Source: JBEEFP01 sp041166085
GTDB lineage: Bacteria > Actinomycetota > Acidimicrobiia > Acidimicrobiales > JAFATL01
DNA: 64,000 nt
Assembly (NCBI GenBank): GCA_041166085.1
Contig: JBEEFP010000083.1
Span: 18,783-82,782 of the forward strand
Direction of reading: 5' to 3'
Of the stretch, positions 50,613-58,056 are shown in pieces (the first letter of the stretch is position 1; each line of letters opens with the position of its first letter). Under the pieces are notes generated by a model, which ran no database searches, was not told the origin of the DNA, and worked only from the letters and a program-made list of their open reading frames with translations. A program made the position numbers and the translations under genes.

Positions 50613-51260
50613 ATGCCAGGTTTGGCCGTCGCGCCTCGGCGCTCGCAGCTTCAACGTCGCACCGAGATGCACGAGCGGCTGCTCAACGCGGCCGTCGAGG
50701 CATTGGTCGAGTGCGGATATTCGGGCACGACGACACTGGAGGTCCAGCGGCGAGCCGGGGTGTCTCGTGGAGCGCTCCTGCACTACTACCCATCGCGGCA
50801 GGAGCTCGTGCTCGACGCGGTGGGCCATCTGTGTGAGTGCGCGAGCGTTGAGCTCCGGGCACATGTCGACCGCGCCGATATGGGGCCGCGGCGGTTGGAG
50901 CGGGCTGTTGAGCTTCTGTGGTCGAGCTTCTCTGGGCCGCTGTTCCGCGGGGCGTTGGAGCTTTGGACGGCCGCGCACACTGACGTGGAGCTTCGGCGCG
51001 CGCTGATTCCACGCGAACGCGCGCTCGGCCATGAGATCCGAATGCTGTGCCGGGACCTGTTCGGACCGGAGCTGAGCAACCACCCGCGCTTCGAAGCGAC
51101 GTGCGAGCTGCTTGTCCAGGCGATGCGCGGCGGGGCGCTCAGCTCGGTCGTCCGCTTTCGGCGCGAGCGCGATCTCGCGTTCGTTGCGCATCTGAAGGAG
51201 ATGACGGCTCTGATGCTCGAAGGGCCGACAACAACGATTGATACAGGAGGGGAAGGATGA
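50613..51260 (+). CDS. TetR-family regulator (island)
   Basis: The 215-residue protein has a TetR helix-turn-helix (LLNAAVEALVECGYSGTTTLEVQRRAGVSRG, then LLHYYPSRQELVLDAV) followed by a helical effector domain with several Leu/Arg-rich helices. ATG 50613 is preferred; an earlier TTG lies in the promoter. It overlaps the secreted hydrolase gene by 4 bp (ATGA), so it probably regulates its own operon in response to a substrate or product of that hydrolase. Base composition is slightly less GC-skewed than that of the neighbours, consistent with transfer. Confidence 0.88.
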   Translation: MPGLAVAPRRSQLQRRTEMHERLLNAAVEALVECGYSGTTTLEVQRRAGVSRGALLHYYPSRQELVLDAVGHLCECASVELRAHVDRADMGPRRLERAVELLWSSFSGPLFRGALELWTAAHTDVELRRALIPRERALGHEIRMLCRDLFGPELSNHPRFEATCELLVQAMRGGALSSVVRFRRERDLAFVAHLKEMTALMLEGPTTTIDTGGEG

Positions 51261-52924
51261 GGGTACGTGTGAGGTTGCTGAGCGCGCTGTGCGCGCTGTT
51301 GATTGGCGCCTCTGCGGCCTCGGCACAGGTGGCATCTTCGGCCTCGGCACAGGTGGACGGGTACGTCACCGACAATGTCCAGATTCCTACGCGAGTCCAT
51401 CAGCTCATGGCGGCTGCGGTGTCGTTCCCGACCTCTCAAGGGCGGCGACTTCCCGGGCCGTTTCCGGTGATCCTGACGTACTCCCCTTACTGCGGCGCGA
51501 CCGCGGCGACGCAGGCTTTGTGGACGAGTCACGAATACGTCTACGCGTACGTGAACATGCCAGGGACGTGCGAGTCCGAGGGCCGGTGGACGTTGTATCA
51601 GAAGCCCGCGGACGAGGCCGGCTACGACATCGTCGAATGGCTTGCCGCTCAGTCTTGGTCGACAGGGAGGGTCGGGATGGTCGGTACCTCGGCCGCCGGT
51701 ATTTCCCAGCTGCACGTCGCGGCAGAGCAACCTCCTCACCTGGTGACAATCAACCCGACGACTGGGGCGATGAGCATCTACAACACGTTTTCTCCCGGCG
51801 GCATCCCGAGCACCGTCGACATCCCCGCCGCCCAGGCGGTCAGCACCGCCTCGATGTACGCGCCCGGGGTCTACGGAAAGCCCCAGAAGAGTCCGGAGGC
51901 GGCGCAGCACATGATCGAGACGGGCGACGAGGTATCCCCCGACCAGCTCAACGCCGTTCTGCTCTTGACGCATCCCCTCAAGGACGAGTGGTGGACTTCG
52001 CGTGAAGTGAACCCCGCCGACATCAAGGTCCCGATGTTCGTCATGGACAACTGGGATGACTTCTACACCGCCGATGCGACACTTCAATACGCCGCGACGA
52101 GCAACCCGAACAACAGGCTGACGATGGGCGGCGGAGGTCACGCCGAACCGGGCCCGCAGTACGACATCACCGGCCAACGCGTCGAGTGGATGGACTACTG
52201 GCTCAAGGGCGTCGCCAACGGGGAGAAGCAGAAGATCGCGACCGCCCCGATCGACTACTACGGGCTCGGCGCCGATCGCTGGCAGACGGCCAAGCAATGG
52301 CCGCCCTCCCGCAACACTCTGACGCTCCGAGCCGCATCCGGGCCGTCCGCGACCGGCGCCGACGGCCTACTGACCGCCGGCCGGGCCGACAACGGCAGCT
52401 CCCAGTACGCCTACGTTCCCGGTGCCTCAACTTCCGTGAGTCAGGACGGCTTCGCAGGAGGGGTGGCCCAGCTCGACCAGCACGGCACTGCGACCGCGCT
52501 GACATTTGCGACCGCGCCGCTCGACCGGGATACCGAAGTGACCGGTGAGCCCACGGTCAACCTGCGCGCCGCCACGAACGCTCACGACACCGACTGGGTC
52601 GTCAGAGTGCTCGACATCGCGCCCGACGGCAGCGTCAGCAGCAGCGACAACCGCTACGGCACCTGGATCTTCACCACAAAGGGCCAGCTCCGCGCCAGCC
52701 ACCGCGCCAGCCACTCCTACCTCGTGCCCGTGCCGGCCAACGAGCCAGTCGACTACTCCATCACCCTCCGACCGATCTCCTACCTGTTCAAGAAGGGCGA
52801 CCGGATCGGACTCCAGATCACCTCAGCCGACCCCACCCGCAACCTCGACACGCCCTACCCGGCCCTCAACACCATCTACCACGGCAGCTCGCTCATTCTT
52901 CCGCTCGGTCCCGCGAGCAGATAG
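51257..52924 (+). CDS. Secreted CocE/NonD (X-Pro dipeptidyl peptidase S15-like) hydrolase
   Basis: The 555-residue alpha/beta hydrolase has a signal peptide (MRVRVRLLSALCALLIGASA, cleavage near SAQ). The catalytic nucleophile elbow is GTSAAG (S145). An Asp candidate lies in MDNWDDFY (about 265) and the His in GGGGHAEPG (about 295). A C-terminal jelly-roll domain of about 220 residues is typical of CocE and S15 enzymes, which act on esters or Xaa-Pro peptides. A duplicated 16-bp unit (GCCTCGGCACAGGTGG) within the signal cleavage region gives ASAQV twice. ATG 51257 has an AGGAGGGGAAGG ribosome-binding site. The substrate is unknown. Confidence 0.9.
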   Translation: MRVRVRLLSALCALLIGASAASAQVASSASAQVDGYVTDNVQIPTRVHQLMAAAVSFPTSQGRRLPGPFPVILTYSPYCGATAATQALWTSHEYVYAYVNMPGTCESEGRWTLYQKPADEAGYDIVEWLAAQSWSTGRVGMVGTSAAGISQLHVAAEQPPHLVTINPTTGAMSIYNTFSPGGIPSTVDIPAAQAVSTASMYAPGVYGKPQKSPEAAQHMIETGDEVSPDQLNAVLLLTHPLKDEWWTSREVNPADIKVPMFVMDNWDDFYTADATLQYAATSNPNNRLTMGGGGHAEPGPQYDITGQRVEWMDYWLKGVANGEKQKIATAPIDYYGLGADRWQTAKQWPPSRNTLTLRAASGPSATGADGLLTAGRADNGSSQYAYVPGASTSVSQDGFAGGVAQLDQHGTATALTFATAPLDRDTEVTGEPTVNLRAATNAHDTDWVVRVLDIAPDGSVSSSDNRYGTWIFTTKGQLRASHRASHSYLVPVPANEPVDYSITLRPISYLFKKGDRIGLQITSADPTRNLDTPYPALNTIYHGSSLILPLGPASR

Positions 52925-53036
52925 AACGGATCCGCGATCACCTGCTGGGTGCCAGTACTGGCCCTGTTCGCCATCCTCGAGCAGCGGATTCTCGCCAACC
53001 GGGGGTACCGACGGTCGCCGCCGGCTGTTGCAGACT

Positions 53037-53045
53037 GCTACACTT
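53037..53045 (+). promoter_or_regulatory. Extended -10 of toxin-antitoxin operon
   Basis: TGCTACACT is an extended -10 element, 22 nt before GTG 53067 and 28 nt before ATG 53073. The following CTTCGTGAAG (53044-53053) has 4-bp inverted arms and could be an antitoxin operator. No clear -35 is seen. Confidence 0.45.
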
Positions 53046-53072
53046 CGTGAAGGACGACTGAACGGAGTGGCC

Positions 53073-53585
53073 ATGGCGTCGACCTCACCGGCCCGCATCG
53101 ACGACGACCTGTATGCCTCGGCAAAGCTGGCCGGAACGGTACAGAGCCGCAGCGCGTCGCAGCAGGTCGTTCATTGGGCCCGGATCGGTCGTGAAATCGA
53201 GGCGTCGGCGAGCGTGTCTGCGAAGGAGATCGGTGAGGTGCTCGCCGGTGCGCGGTCCTATGACTCCCTGGACGCGAAGGAGCAGGCTGTTGTGCGCGCC
53301 GCGTGGGCGGCCCGTATGGACGACCTGCGCCGCGGCTTGGATCTGGCTGGGTCACTCCGAGAGGCGGGACGGACCTGGGTCGAGTTGGACGCCGCCGGCA
53401 ATGTCGTCGAACGGGGCCGCCCCGGGCGGGCCAGGACCCCTGAGCGTGCCGCCCGTTCGGCGAAGCCCAGGGCAGCCGCGGCTCGCAGCGCGAAGAAGCA
53501 AGGGGCTGCGACGCGCGGCGCGGCCATCGTGAAGAAGGCCGCGGCAAAGAAGGCGGCGCCGAAGAGGGCACGCGCGGCTGGCTGA
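53073..53585 (+). CDS. ParD-like antitoxin with Lys/Ala-rich tail
   Basis: The 170-residue protein begins with the ParD-like antitoxin domain (PARIDDDLYASAKLAG, SRSASQQVVHWARIGREIE), which is expected to bind DNA and the toxin. Unusually it then carries a long basic C-terminal tail of about 50 residues (repeats such as AKKAAAKKAAPKRARAAG), reminiscent of histone H1 or HupB tails. ATG 53073 is used; GTG 53067 is two codons upstream. It overlaps the toxin start by one base (TGATG). It is probably the antitoxin that neutralises the zeta-like toxin and autoregulates the operon. Confidence 0.85.
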   Translation: MASTSPARIDDDLYASAKLAGTVQSRSASQQVVHWARIGREIEASASVSAKEIGEVLAGARSYDSLDAKEQAVVRAAWAARMDDLRRGLDLAGSLREAGRTWVELDAAGNVVERGRPGRARTPERAARSAKPRAAAARSAKKQGAATRGAAIVKKAAAKKAAPKRARAAG

Positions 53586-54166
53586 TGGCCGACCCGGTCC
53601 TCCACCTGCTCGCAGGACCGAACGGAGCCGGCAAGTCGAAGCTGTTCGCAGAGGTCATCGGCCCGGCAACGCACCTCGAGCTCGTCAACGCCGATGACAT
53701 TGCGGCCGAGCGTTGGCCTGAGGACCCAGTGGGTCGGTCCTACGACGCGGCCCTCGTCGCGTCGGATCGCCGTGCTGAGCTGCTCGCGGCGCGGACGTCT
53801 TTCGTCACCGAGACGGTGTTCTCGCACGAGTCCAAGATTGAGCTCGTCCAGCAGGCGTGCGCCGCGGGGTACCTGGTTACGCTCCATGTTGTCGTGGTGC
53901 CTGAGGAACTGGCCGTGGCCCGCGTCGCCAATCGTGTCGAGCACGGCGGACACGCCGTTCCCGAGGACAACGTGCGGACACGGTTCCACCGCCTCTGGCC
54001 GCTCGTCGCTGAGGCGATCACGCTCGCCGACGCAGCGTTCGTGTACGACAACTCCAGGATCAAGCCGGCGTTCCGTCTGGTGGCGAGCTTCGACCACGGC
54101 GTGCTCGCCGGGGACTCGGACTGGCCACCGTGGACACCGCCGGCGCTGCGAGCGCTCGCGCCCTAA
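53585..54166 (+). CDS. Zeta-toxin-like P-loop kinase
   Basis: The 193-residue protein has Walker A GPNGAGKS (11-18), NADDIAAERW, FVTETVFSHESK and a helical C terminus (EDNVRTRFHRLWPLVAEAI), the pattern of small zeta-type toxins. Zeta toxins phosphorylate UDP-N-acetylglucosamine and poison cell-wall synthesis; this activity is inferred from the family. It starts in the antitoxin stop codon. Coupling with a ParD-like rather than epsilon antitoxin matches known actinobacterial pairs. It would stabilise the island by post-segregational killing. Confidence 0.85.
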   Translation: MADPVLHLLAGPNGAGKSKLFAEVIGPATHLELVNADDIAAERWPEDPVGRSYDAALVASDRRAELLAARTSFVTETVFSHESKIELVQQACAAGYLVTLHVVVVPEELAVARVANRVEHGGHAVPEDNVRTRFHRLWPLVAEAITLADAAFVYDNSRIKPAFRLVASFDHGVLAGDSDWPPWTPPALRALAP

Positions 54167-54382
54167 CCACATGGGCATGCCGTGCTCGAGCTGGGCGAGC
54201 GGCTTCTTCGGTAACGGGGCATGAGGCGGGACCACCCTTTGGGACGCAACGGTACGGGCTGCGATGGATGGCCGCCGTGGGCAACTTTGTGCCCGAAAAA
54301 TTGTGCCCGGCAGCGACGGCACGCTCGAAACCCTTGTGCCACAAGGCCAAACGCCGGTGAAGGCATCGTTGTGAGCGGTTGA
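54167..54382. other. Non-coding right end of island
   Basis: No convincing gene. It holds TTGTGCCCG at 54287-54295 and 54301-54309, a related TTGTGCCA at about 54334, and a GGGCA-N6-TGCCC inverted repeat around 54279. These are the complements of repeats at the left end. Confidence 0.55.
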
Positions 54383-54424
54383 CAAGGTTGGGGTCGCGGG
54401 TTCGAATCCCGTCGTCCGCTCCAA
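54383..54424 (+). repeat. attR-like copy of tRNA-Gly 3' end
   Basis: Exact 42-bp copy of 50196-50237. The rest of the tRNA (acceptor 5' strand, D arm) is absent, so this is not a functional tRNA. Confidence 0.9.
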
Positions 54425-54432
54425 GTTCTCTG

Positions 54433-54804
54433 TCAGACGACCTCGATCGTCGCCCGGCCCCGTGCGCCTGCGGTCACGCCGGTGCGGTCGAGCAGCTCGG
54501 CCGCCGGTTGCGAGGCGAGCAAGCGCAGGTCGACGTCGTGGCTGGCGGCGCGGTCGATGGCGCCCAGCAGGACGCCGACGCCAGCGCTGTCGAGCAGGCC
54601 CAGGCGCTCGAGGTCGATGGTGAGGGAGCGCCCGGCGTCGAGCAGCTCGCCGACCACGGCCGCGAGGCGCTGGGCGGTGGTGCAGACGAGCCCGCCCTGC
54701 ACCTCGATGAGCGGACCGTCAGGGTCGTCCTGCACGGTCAATGACAGTTCGAGCGCGGGACGCTCCTCGAACGAGGCACTCTCTGCAGACCACTCCGTCA
54801 GCAC
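54433..54804 (-). CDS. STAS-domain anti-sigma factor antagonist 1
   Basis: The 123-residue protein is a SpoIIAA/RsbV-like STAS domain with the serine phosphorylation site in LGLLDSAGVGVLLGA, strand IEVQGGLVCTT and helix AQRLAAVVGELL. It would bind an RsbW-type kinase and be dephosphorylated by SpoIIE-type phosphatases. GTG 54804 is used because GGAGGT precedes it by 6 nt. It ends just beyond the island's right boundary, so the island integration site is immediately downstream of it. Confidence 0.85.
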   Translation of the reverse strand: MLTEWSAESASFEERPALELSLTVQDDPDGPLIEVQGGLVCTTAQRLAAVVGELLDAGRSLTIDLERLGLLDSAGVGVLLGAIDRAASHDVDLRLLASQPAAELLDRTGVTAGARGRATIEVV

Positions 54805-54911
54805 CGCACACCTCCACATGCCGCCGCTCGTAGGGCTGGAGGCTCAACCGCGGGCAAGGTACCCACGCCCTCGGCGTTCGAAACTCCCAGGGTGTGGGGT
54901 AGAGGACGGCG

Positions 54912-55016
54912 ATGTTCGTCTTCTTCTCCAACCGCCTGGGCTGCCTCGGCTCGCTGGCCGTCTCCATCGTGGCCAGCCTCGTGCTGCTGGCGCTGTTCCG
55001 TCTGTTCTCGGGCTGA
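54912..55016 (+). CDS. 34-residue hydrophobic membrane protein
   Basis: The small frame encodes MFVFFSNRLGCLGSLAVSIV followed by a further hydrophobic stretch ending LFRLFSG, a single transmembrane helix. The FSNRLGCLGS start resembles a recurrent family of tiny actinobacterial membrane proteins. It lies between two convergent-strand STAS genes and has a weak purine-rich upstream region (AGAGGACGG). Function unknown; a chance frame is possible but the conserved-looking N terminus argues otherwise. Confidence 0.6.
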   Translation: MFVFFSNRLGCLGSLAVSIVASLVLLALFRLFSG

Positions 55017-55027
55017 CGTCGTCGGGG

Positions 55028-55336
55028 TCAGGGCTCGACGTCGACCAGACGGGTCAGCCCGACCGTCTCGAACACCGTCTTCGTCATCGGGGTGGGGGCG
55101 CGGAGGGTGAGCCGCTGGCCCCGCTCCCTGAGGGCGTTGACGGCACGGATGATCGTCCCCACGCCCGTCGAGTCGATGAAGCTGACCTTGGAGAGATCGA
55201 CGACGACGTGACGGGTCGTCTCCAGCTGGGGCTCCAGCTCGCGCCAGAGCTGCGGGGCGGTGGCCACGTCGATGTCTCCCGTGACAGCGACGACGACGTC
55301 ACCCTGCTCCACCCGATGCTCGACGCCAAAGTCCAT
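55028..55336 (-). CDS. STAS-domain anti-sigma factor antagonist 2
   Basis: The 102-residue protein is a full-length RsbV/SpoIIAA-like STAS domain with the motif VDLSKVSFIDSTGVGTIIRA containing the phosphorylatable serine (S56). It has the expected VAVTGDIDVATAPQL strand-helix start. It is a likely substrate of an RsbW-like kinase and of SpoIIE phosphatases such as the one at 15016-17208. It is separate from STAS 1 by the small membrane gene on the other strand. Confidence 0.92.
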   Translation of the reverse strand: MDFGVEHRVEQGDVVVAVTGDIDVATAPQLWRELEPQLETTRHVVVDLSKVSFIDSTGVGTIIRAVNALRERGQRLTLRAPTPMTKTVFETVGLTRLVDVEP

Positions 55337-55414
55337 GGTGGGCCCATACCCGACGGGGACGGGGTGGAACCGCGGTCCGGTGGCGGGATCTGGCAGGACG
55401 TGCCAGCGCGCGCA

Positions 55415-55444
55415 ACAGGGCCCGGCGTCGTTGCCGGGCCCTGT
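55415..55444 (-). terminator. Hairpin terminator after Flp pilin gene
   Basis: Perfect 12-bp arms ACAGGGCCCGGC / GCCGGGCCCTGT with a 6-nt loop, 23 bp downstream of the minus-strand pilin stop. Confidence 0.75.
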
Positions 55445-55467
55445 AAAGGAGTGCGCGTCCGCTGGAG

Positions 55468-55662
55468 CTACTTGAGCGAGCTGCTGACCGAGCTGAACTT
55501 GTCGTTCGCGCGCTGGCCAACGAAGGTGATGGCGACGATGCAGACGACGGCGATGAGCGCCACCAACAGTGCGTACTCCACGAGGCTGGCGCCCCGCTCA
55601 TCCCGGCCGAAGCGGGCCCGGACGTAAGTTGCAAACGTGTTCCAGAAAGTGACCATGTCCAT
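55468..55662 (-). CDS. Flp/Fap-type pilin
   Basis: The 64-residue protein has the Flp pilin signature: a short basic leader, then RGASLVEYALLVALIAVVC with the conserved Glu five residues into the mature segment, and a short C-terminal region. After cleavage by a prepilin peptidase such proteins form tight-adherence (Tad) pili. No tad genes are in the window, so this copy is an orphan. ATG 55662 is chosen with AAGGGG upstream; ATG 55656 or GTG 55671 are also possible. Confidence 0.85.
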   Translation of the reverse strand: MDMVTFWNTFATYVRARFGRDERGASLVEYALLVALIAVVCIVAITFVGQRANDKFSSVSSSLK

Positions 55663-56000
55663 GTCGCACACCCCTTGAGATCGAGTATTCGGTTCGTTGC
55701 CTTCATCGATCGGTCGGGGGATGGGGTGGGTGAATAGGTCGAACGGCCCTTTGCGCTCTCCTCATCGTGCTCTCATGGGGCTCCGGGCATGCTGCTCCTC
55801 GAGTCGGGCTCCCGGGGGGTGGGAAACCGATTCGGGGGGGTGTCGAAGACCGCCCGGTGAGGCTGCTCGCCGGTGTGCCCCGGGCGGCCTTCGACGACAT
55901 CCAGGGCTCGAACCGCGGGTGACTAGTCACAATGGGCCATGACGATTTAGCTCCACCGGGGGATGGTCGGCCCACGCGGGGTTCTTTACCTTTGCGGCAG
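55663..56000. other. 338-bp intergenic region
   Basis: This region lies between the minus-strand pilin gene and the plus-strand hypothetical gene, and presumably contains both promoters. No clear gene, terminator or strong palindrome is visible; an in-frame ATG at 55932 would extend the downstream gene but lacks coding character. Confidence 0.5.
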
Positions 56001-56405
56001 ATGAGCCTTTTGCCACTCCCGTCGCGCCTGCCGGCCCGCAAGCACCTGATGGCGCTCGGCTTCGGCCTGGTCGGAGTCGGGCTCATGGCCGCCGCTGTGC
56101 TCACCGCATCGGGCCTCGGCTCGCCCTTCCGTGCCCGCGGCCCTGAGTCGGTGCGCACGGGTGCCGTCCTCGTGAACGAGCCCGGGACCACGACGACCCG
56201 CCCGACGACGTCGACGACCGCCGTGGCCGGCGAGCGCAACCGCGCCCTGGCGCCGTTGCCAGCTGCGCCTGCGACCAGCGCGCCTCGGTCCTCGACGCCC
56301 ACCACCAAGCCGACCGCGCCGACGACCACCAGCTCGCTGCCGCCGCTGCCGTCCACCACCGTGCCGGGCCTGCTCGGCGGCCTGGGCAAGGCCTTCGGCG
56401 GTTAG
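56001..56405 (+). CDS. Membrane-anchored Thr/Pro-rich protein
   Basis: The 134-residue protein has an N-terminal hydrophobic helix (LMALGFGLVGVGLMAAAVLTA) preceded by basic residues, then a Thr/Pro/Ser-rich low-complexity tail (TTTRPTTSTTAV, TPTTKPTAPTTTSS) likely outside the cell, and a Gly-rich end. It may be a wall-spanning or mucin-like protein. ATG 56001 is preferred over the frame start at 55932 because the preceding part lacks a membrane signal. No family recognised. Confidence 0.6.
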   Translation: MSLLPLPSRLPARKHLMALGFGLVGVGLMAAAVLTASGLGSPFRARGPESVRTGAVLVNEPGTTTTRPTTSTTAVAGERNRALAPLPAAPATSAPRSSTPTTKPTAPTTTSSLPPLPSTTVPGLLGGLGKAFGG

Positions 56406-56456
56406 CGCACCGCCCACCGGCGCCCAGGCGCGCCGTCGGTAGAGTGGCCCAGCACT

Positions 56457-56531
56457 GGCGGCGTGGCCGAGTGGCTTAGGCAAGGGCCTGCAAAGCCCTG
56501 TACACCGGTTCGATTCCGGTCGCCGCCTCCA
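56457..56531 (+). tRNA. tRNA-Cys(GCA), CCA encoded
   Basis: Acceptor GGCGGCG/CGCCGCC, anticodon arm AGGGC-CTGCAAA-GCCCT with anticodon GCA, T arm ACCGG-TTCGATT-CCGGT, discriminator T and encoded CCA. It follows 51 bp after the Thr/Pro-rich protein gene. Confidence 0.97.
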
Positions 56532-56561
56532 ACGAGTTCCCCCTGGTCAAGGGCGGTCGAC

Positions 56562-57164
56562 CTACTCGTCGGTCAACCGCTCGTAGGCGATGTGGACAGC
56601 GTTGCTCGACGGGCGGACATCTCGTTGGCGGTATCGCTGGCGCGTCCCCGCCCGAAACAGTGGCGTGCCGCCACCGGTCACCATCGGCGCCAGGTGGACG
56701 CGGAACTCGTCCACGAGGTCCTTCTCGAGCGCCTGTCCGATGACGTCGCCGCCGCCCATGATCACGACATCGCCATCCGTCGCGGCGGCCCGAGCCTGAT
56801 CGATCGCAGTCTCCAGGTCGGACGCGAACGTGAATCGCATACCCAGCTCCCGCTCCAGGCGGACGTCCTGCGGCGGGGAGTGGGTGACGACGAAGAAGGG
56901 CGGCGTCCCGACTTGTTCTGCGCCGTAGCCCATGTCCTTGGACCACCCGTCGGGACCGTCGACCGTATCGAACAGCCGTCGACCCATCACGACCGCGCCG
57001 CTGGCCGCCGTCGCTCCTTCGAGGATCTCGGCGTCGACAGCGTCCTGCTCGAAGACCCACGCGTGCAGCTCTGGGGCATCTCCGAGCCCGTGTGCAGCGT
57101 CGGCGCCGGGCCCCGTCACGTAGCCGTCGAGCGACATGGTGATGTCGGCGATGACCTTCGGCAT
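56562..57164 (-). CDS. Dihydrofolate reductase-family (RibD C-terminal-like) protein
   Basis: The 200-residue protein has the RibD/DHFR fold: VIADITMSLDGYVTGPG, ASGAVVMGRRLFDTV, PPFFVVTHSPP, DGDVVIMGGGDVIGQALEKDLVDEFRVHLAPMVTGGGTPLF. Such stand-alone proteins are NAD(P)H-dependent reductases whose substrates are mostly unknown; they are not DHFR proper. ATG 57164 is well placed. It stands alone next to tRNA-Cys. Confidence 0.9.
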   Translation of the reverse strand: MPKVIADITMSLDGYVTGPGADAAHGLGDAPELHAWVFEQDAVDAEILEGATAASGAVVMGRRLFDTVDGPDGWSKDMGYGAEQVGTPPFFVVTHSPPQDVRLERELGMRFTFASDLETAIDQARAAATDGDVVIMGGGDVIGQALEKDLVDEFRVHLAPMVTGGGTPLFRAGTRQRYRQRDVRPSSNAVHIAYERLTDE

Positions 57165-57258
57165 GGCAACTCCTCTCGGCCGTTCCGTCGACTGTAAGAC
57201 GACGAGTCCGTCGCAGACTCATCGCTGCCGACCGACGTGCCGACGAGCGGGCGACCGG

Positions 57259-58056
57259 TCAAGCCGCCGGCGCGGACGGACGCGCATGAACGTCGCGCTG
57301 GGCCACCGTCACTCCGGCGTCCCATCCTGGGCCTCTGCCTCCGTCGGGCGGGTGCATGGCCGCCACGTCGAGCCCGGCGCGAACGAGGAGCCACGCGGTG
57401 ACGGAGTTCGAGTTCCACATCTCGCCGGCGTGCAGCTCGTCGCGACCCCAGACAGGCGTGGGTACGAGCGGGACCAGTTCGAGTACGGCCAACGCGACCG
57501 CGGCATCGTCGCTGACGCGCACCGGACTCGCGACTGCACAGGAGATGTCGGGGATCACACCGTGGCGCCAGCGGCGGATCTCATAGCGGAAGACTCGAAA
57601 CCGGCGCGCCCATCTGGCCCCAACCACGCCTTGCGCGACGACGCCGCGGTCCTCTCGATCGCGCCCGCCCGGGATCGGAGTCATCTCGATGCTGAACGGC
57701 GCATCGGACGTGACGGCAACGAGGGCTGAGTGATAGAGCGCACGACGCGGTCGCCGTTGGAGCCGGGAGGACAGCATCTCGAAGATCCATCCGCTGAAGC
57801 GCACGACGCGTGCACCGGCGCCGAGCGGGATCCAGTAGAGGTACACGCCGGGCGCGTCGAGCCCTGGCTCGCGCGGGTCGCCACGAGCGTGACGCTCGGG
57901 AGTGTCCTGGAGGAGCACCGTCATGGCTGTTCGTCCGATCTCGGGTCGGCTGGCGATAGCCACAATGCGGCCGCGTTCGGCGCCGAACCAGAGTCGAAGG
58001 TCCTGCGGGGGAGTCACCGCGGTGGCTCTCGAGAGACGACGCTCGAGCGTGGTCAC
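57259..58056 (-). CDS. Conserved protein of unknown function, coupled to the response regulator
   Basis: The 265-residue protein has no recognised domain but looks coding: YLYWIPLGAGARVVRFSGWIFE, FEVRRWRDG-like FRYEIRRWRHGVIPD, and a conserved-looking GEMWNSNSVTAWLLVRAG with WGRDEL upstream. The pattern of buried strands and Trp/Asn near the C terminus suggests a papain-like or other enzyme fold, but no catalytic triad can be assigned. GTG 58056 overlaps the stop of the DevR-like regulator by 4 bp (GTGA), so both are made from one message. Confidence 0.75.
   Translation of the reverse strand: MTTLERRLSRATAVTPPQDLRLWFGAERGRIVAIASRPEIGRTAMTVLLQDTPERHARGDPREPGLDAPGVYLYWIPLGAGARVVRFSGWIFEMLSSRLQRRPRRALYHSALVAVTSDAPFSIEMTPIPGGRDREDRGVVAQGVVGARWARRFRVFRYEIRRWRHGVIPDISCAVASPVRVSDDAAVALAVLELVPLVPTPVWGRDELHAGEMWNSNSVTAWLLVRAGLDVAAMHPPDGGRGPGWDAGVTVAQRDVHARPSAPAA

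Larger units (their letters stand above)
50238..54424 (+). mobile_element. tRNA-Gly genomic island without integrase gene
   Basis: This 4.2-kb segment is bounded by the tRNA-Gly 3' end and its 42-bp direct repeat. It carries TetR, a CocE-like hydrolase and a toxin-antitoxin pair, all on the + strand. No integrase, excisionase or relaxase can be seen in any frame. Near both ends lie short repeats, CGGGCACAA on the left and TTGTGCCCG (its complement) on the right. It is probably a decayed or trans-mobilised island, kept by its addiction module. Confidence 0.8.

Noticed and set aside
54130..54360. 76-codon frame overlapping the zeta-like toxin end
   Set aside because: Composition (Arg/Ala/Cys mixture) and overlap with the toxin gene suggest chance; no ribosome-binding site.
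54383..54424. Second tRNA-Gly gene
   Set aside because: Only the 3' half is present; acceptor 5' strand and D arm are missing. It is an attachment-site duplicate.
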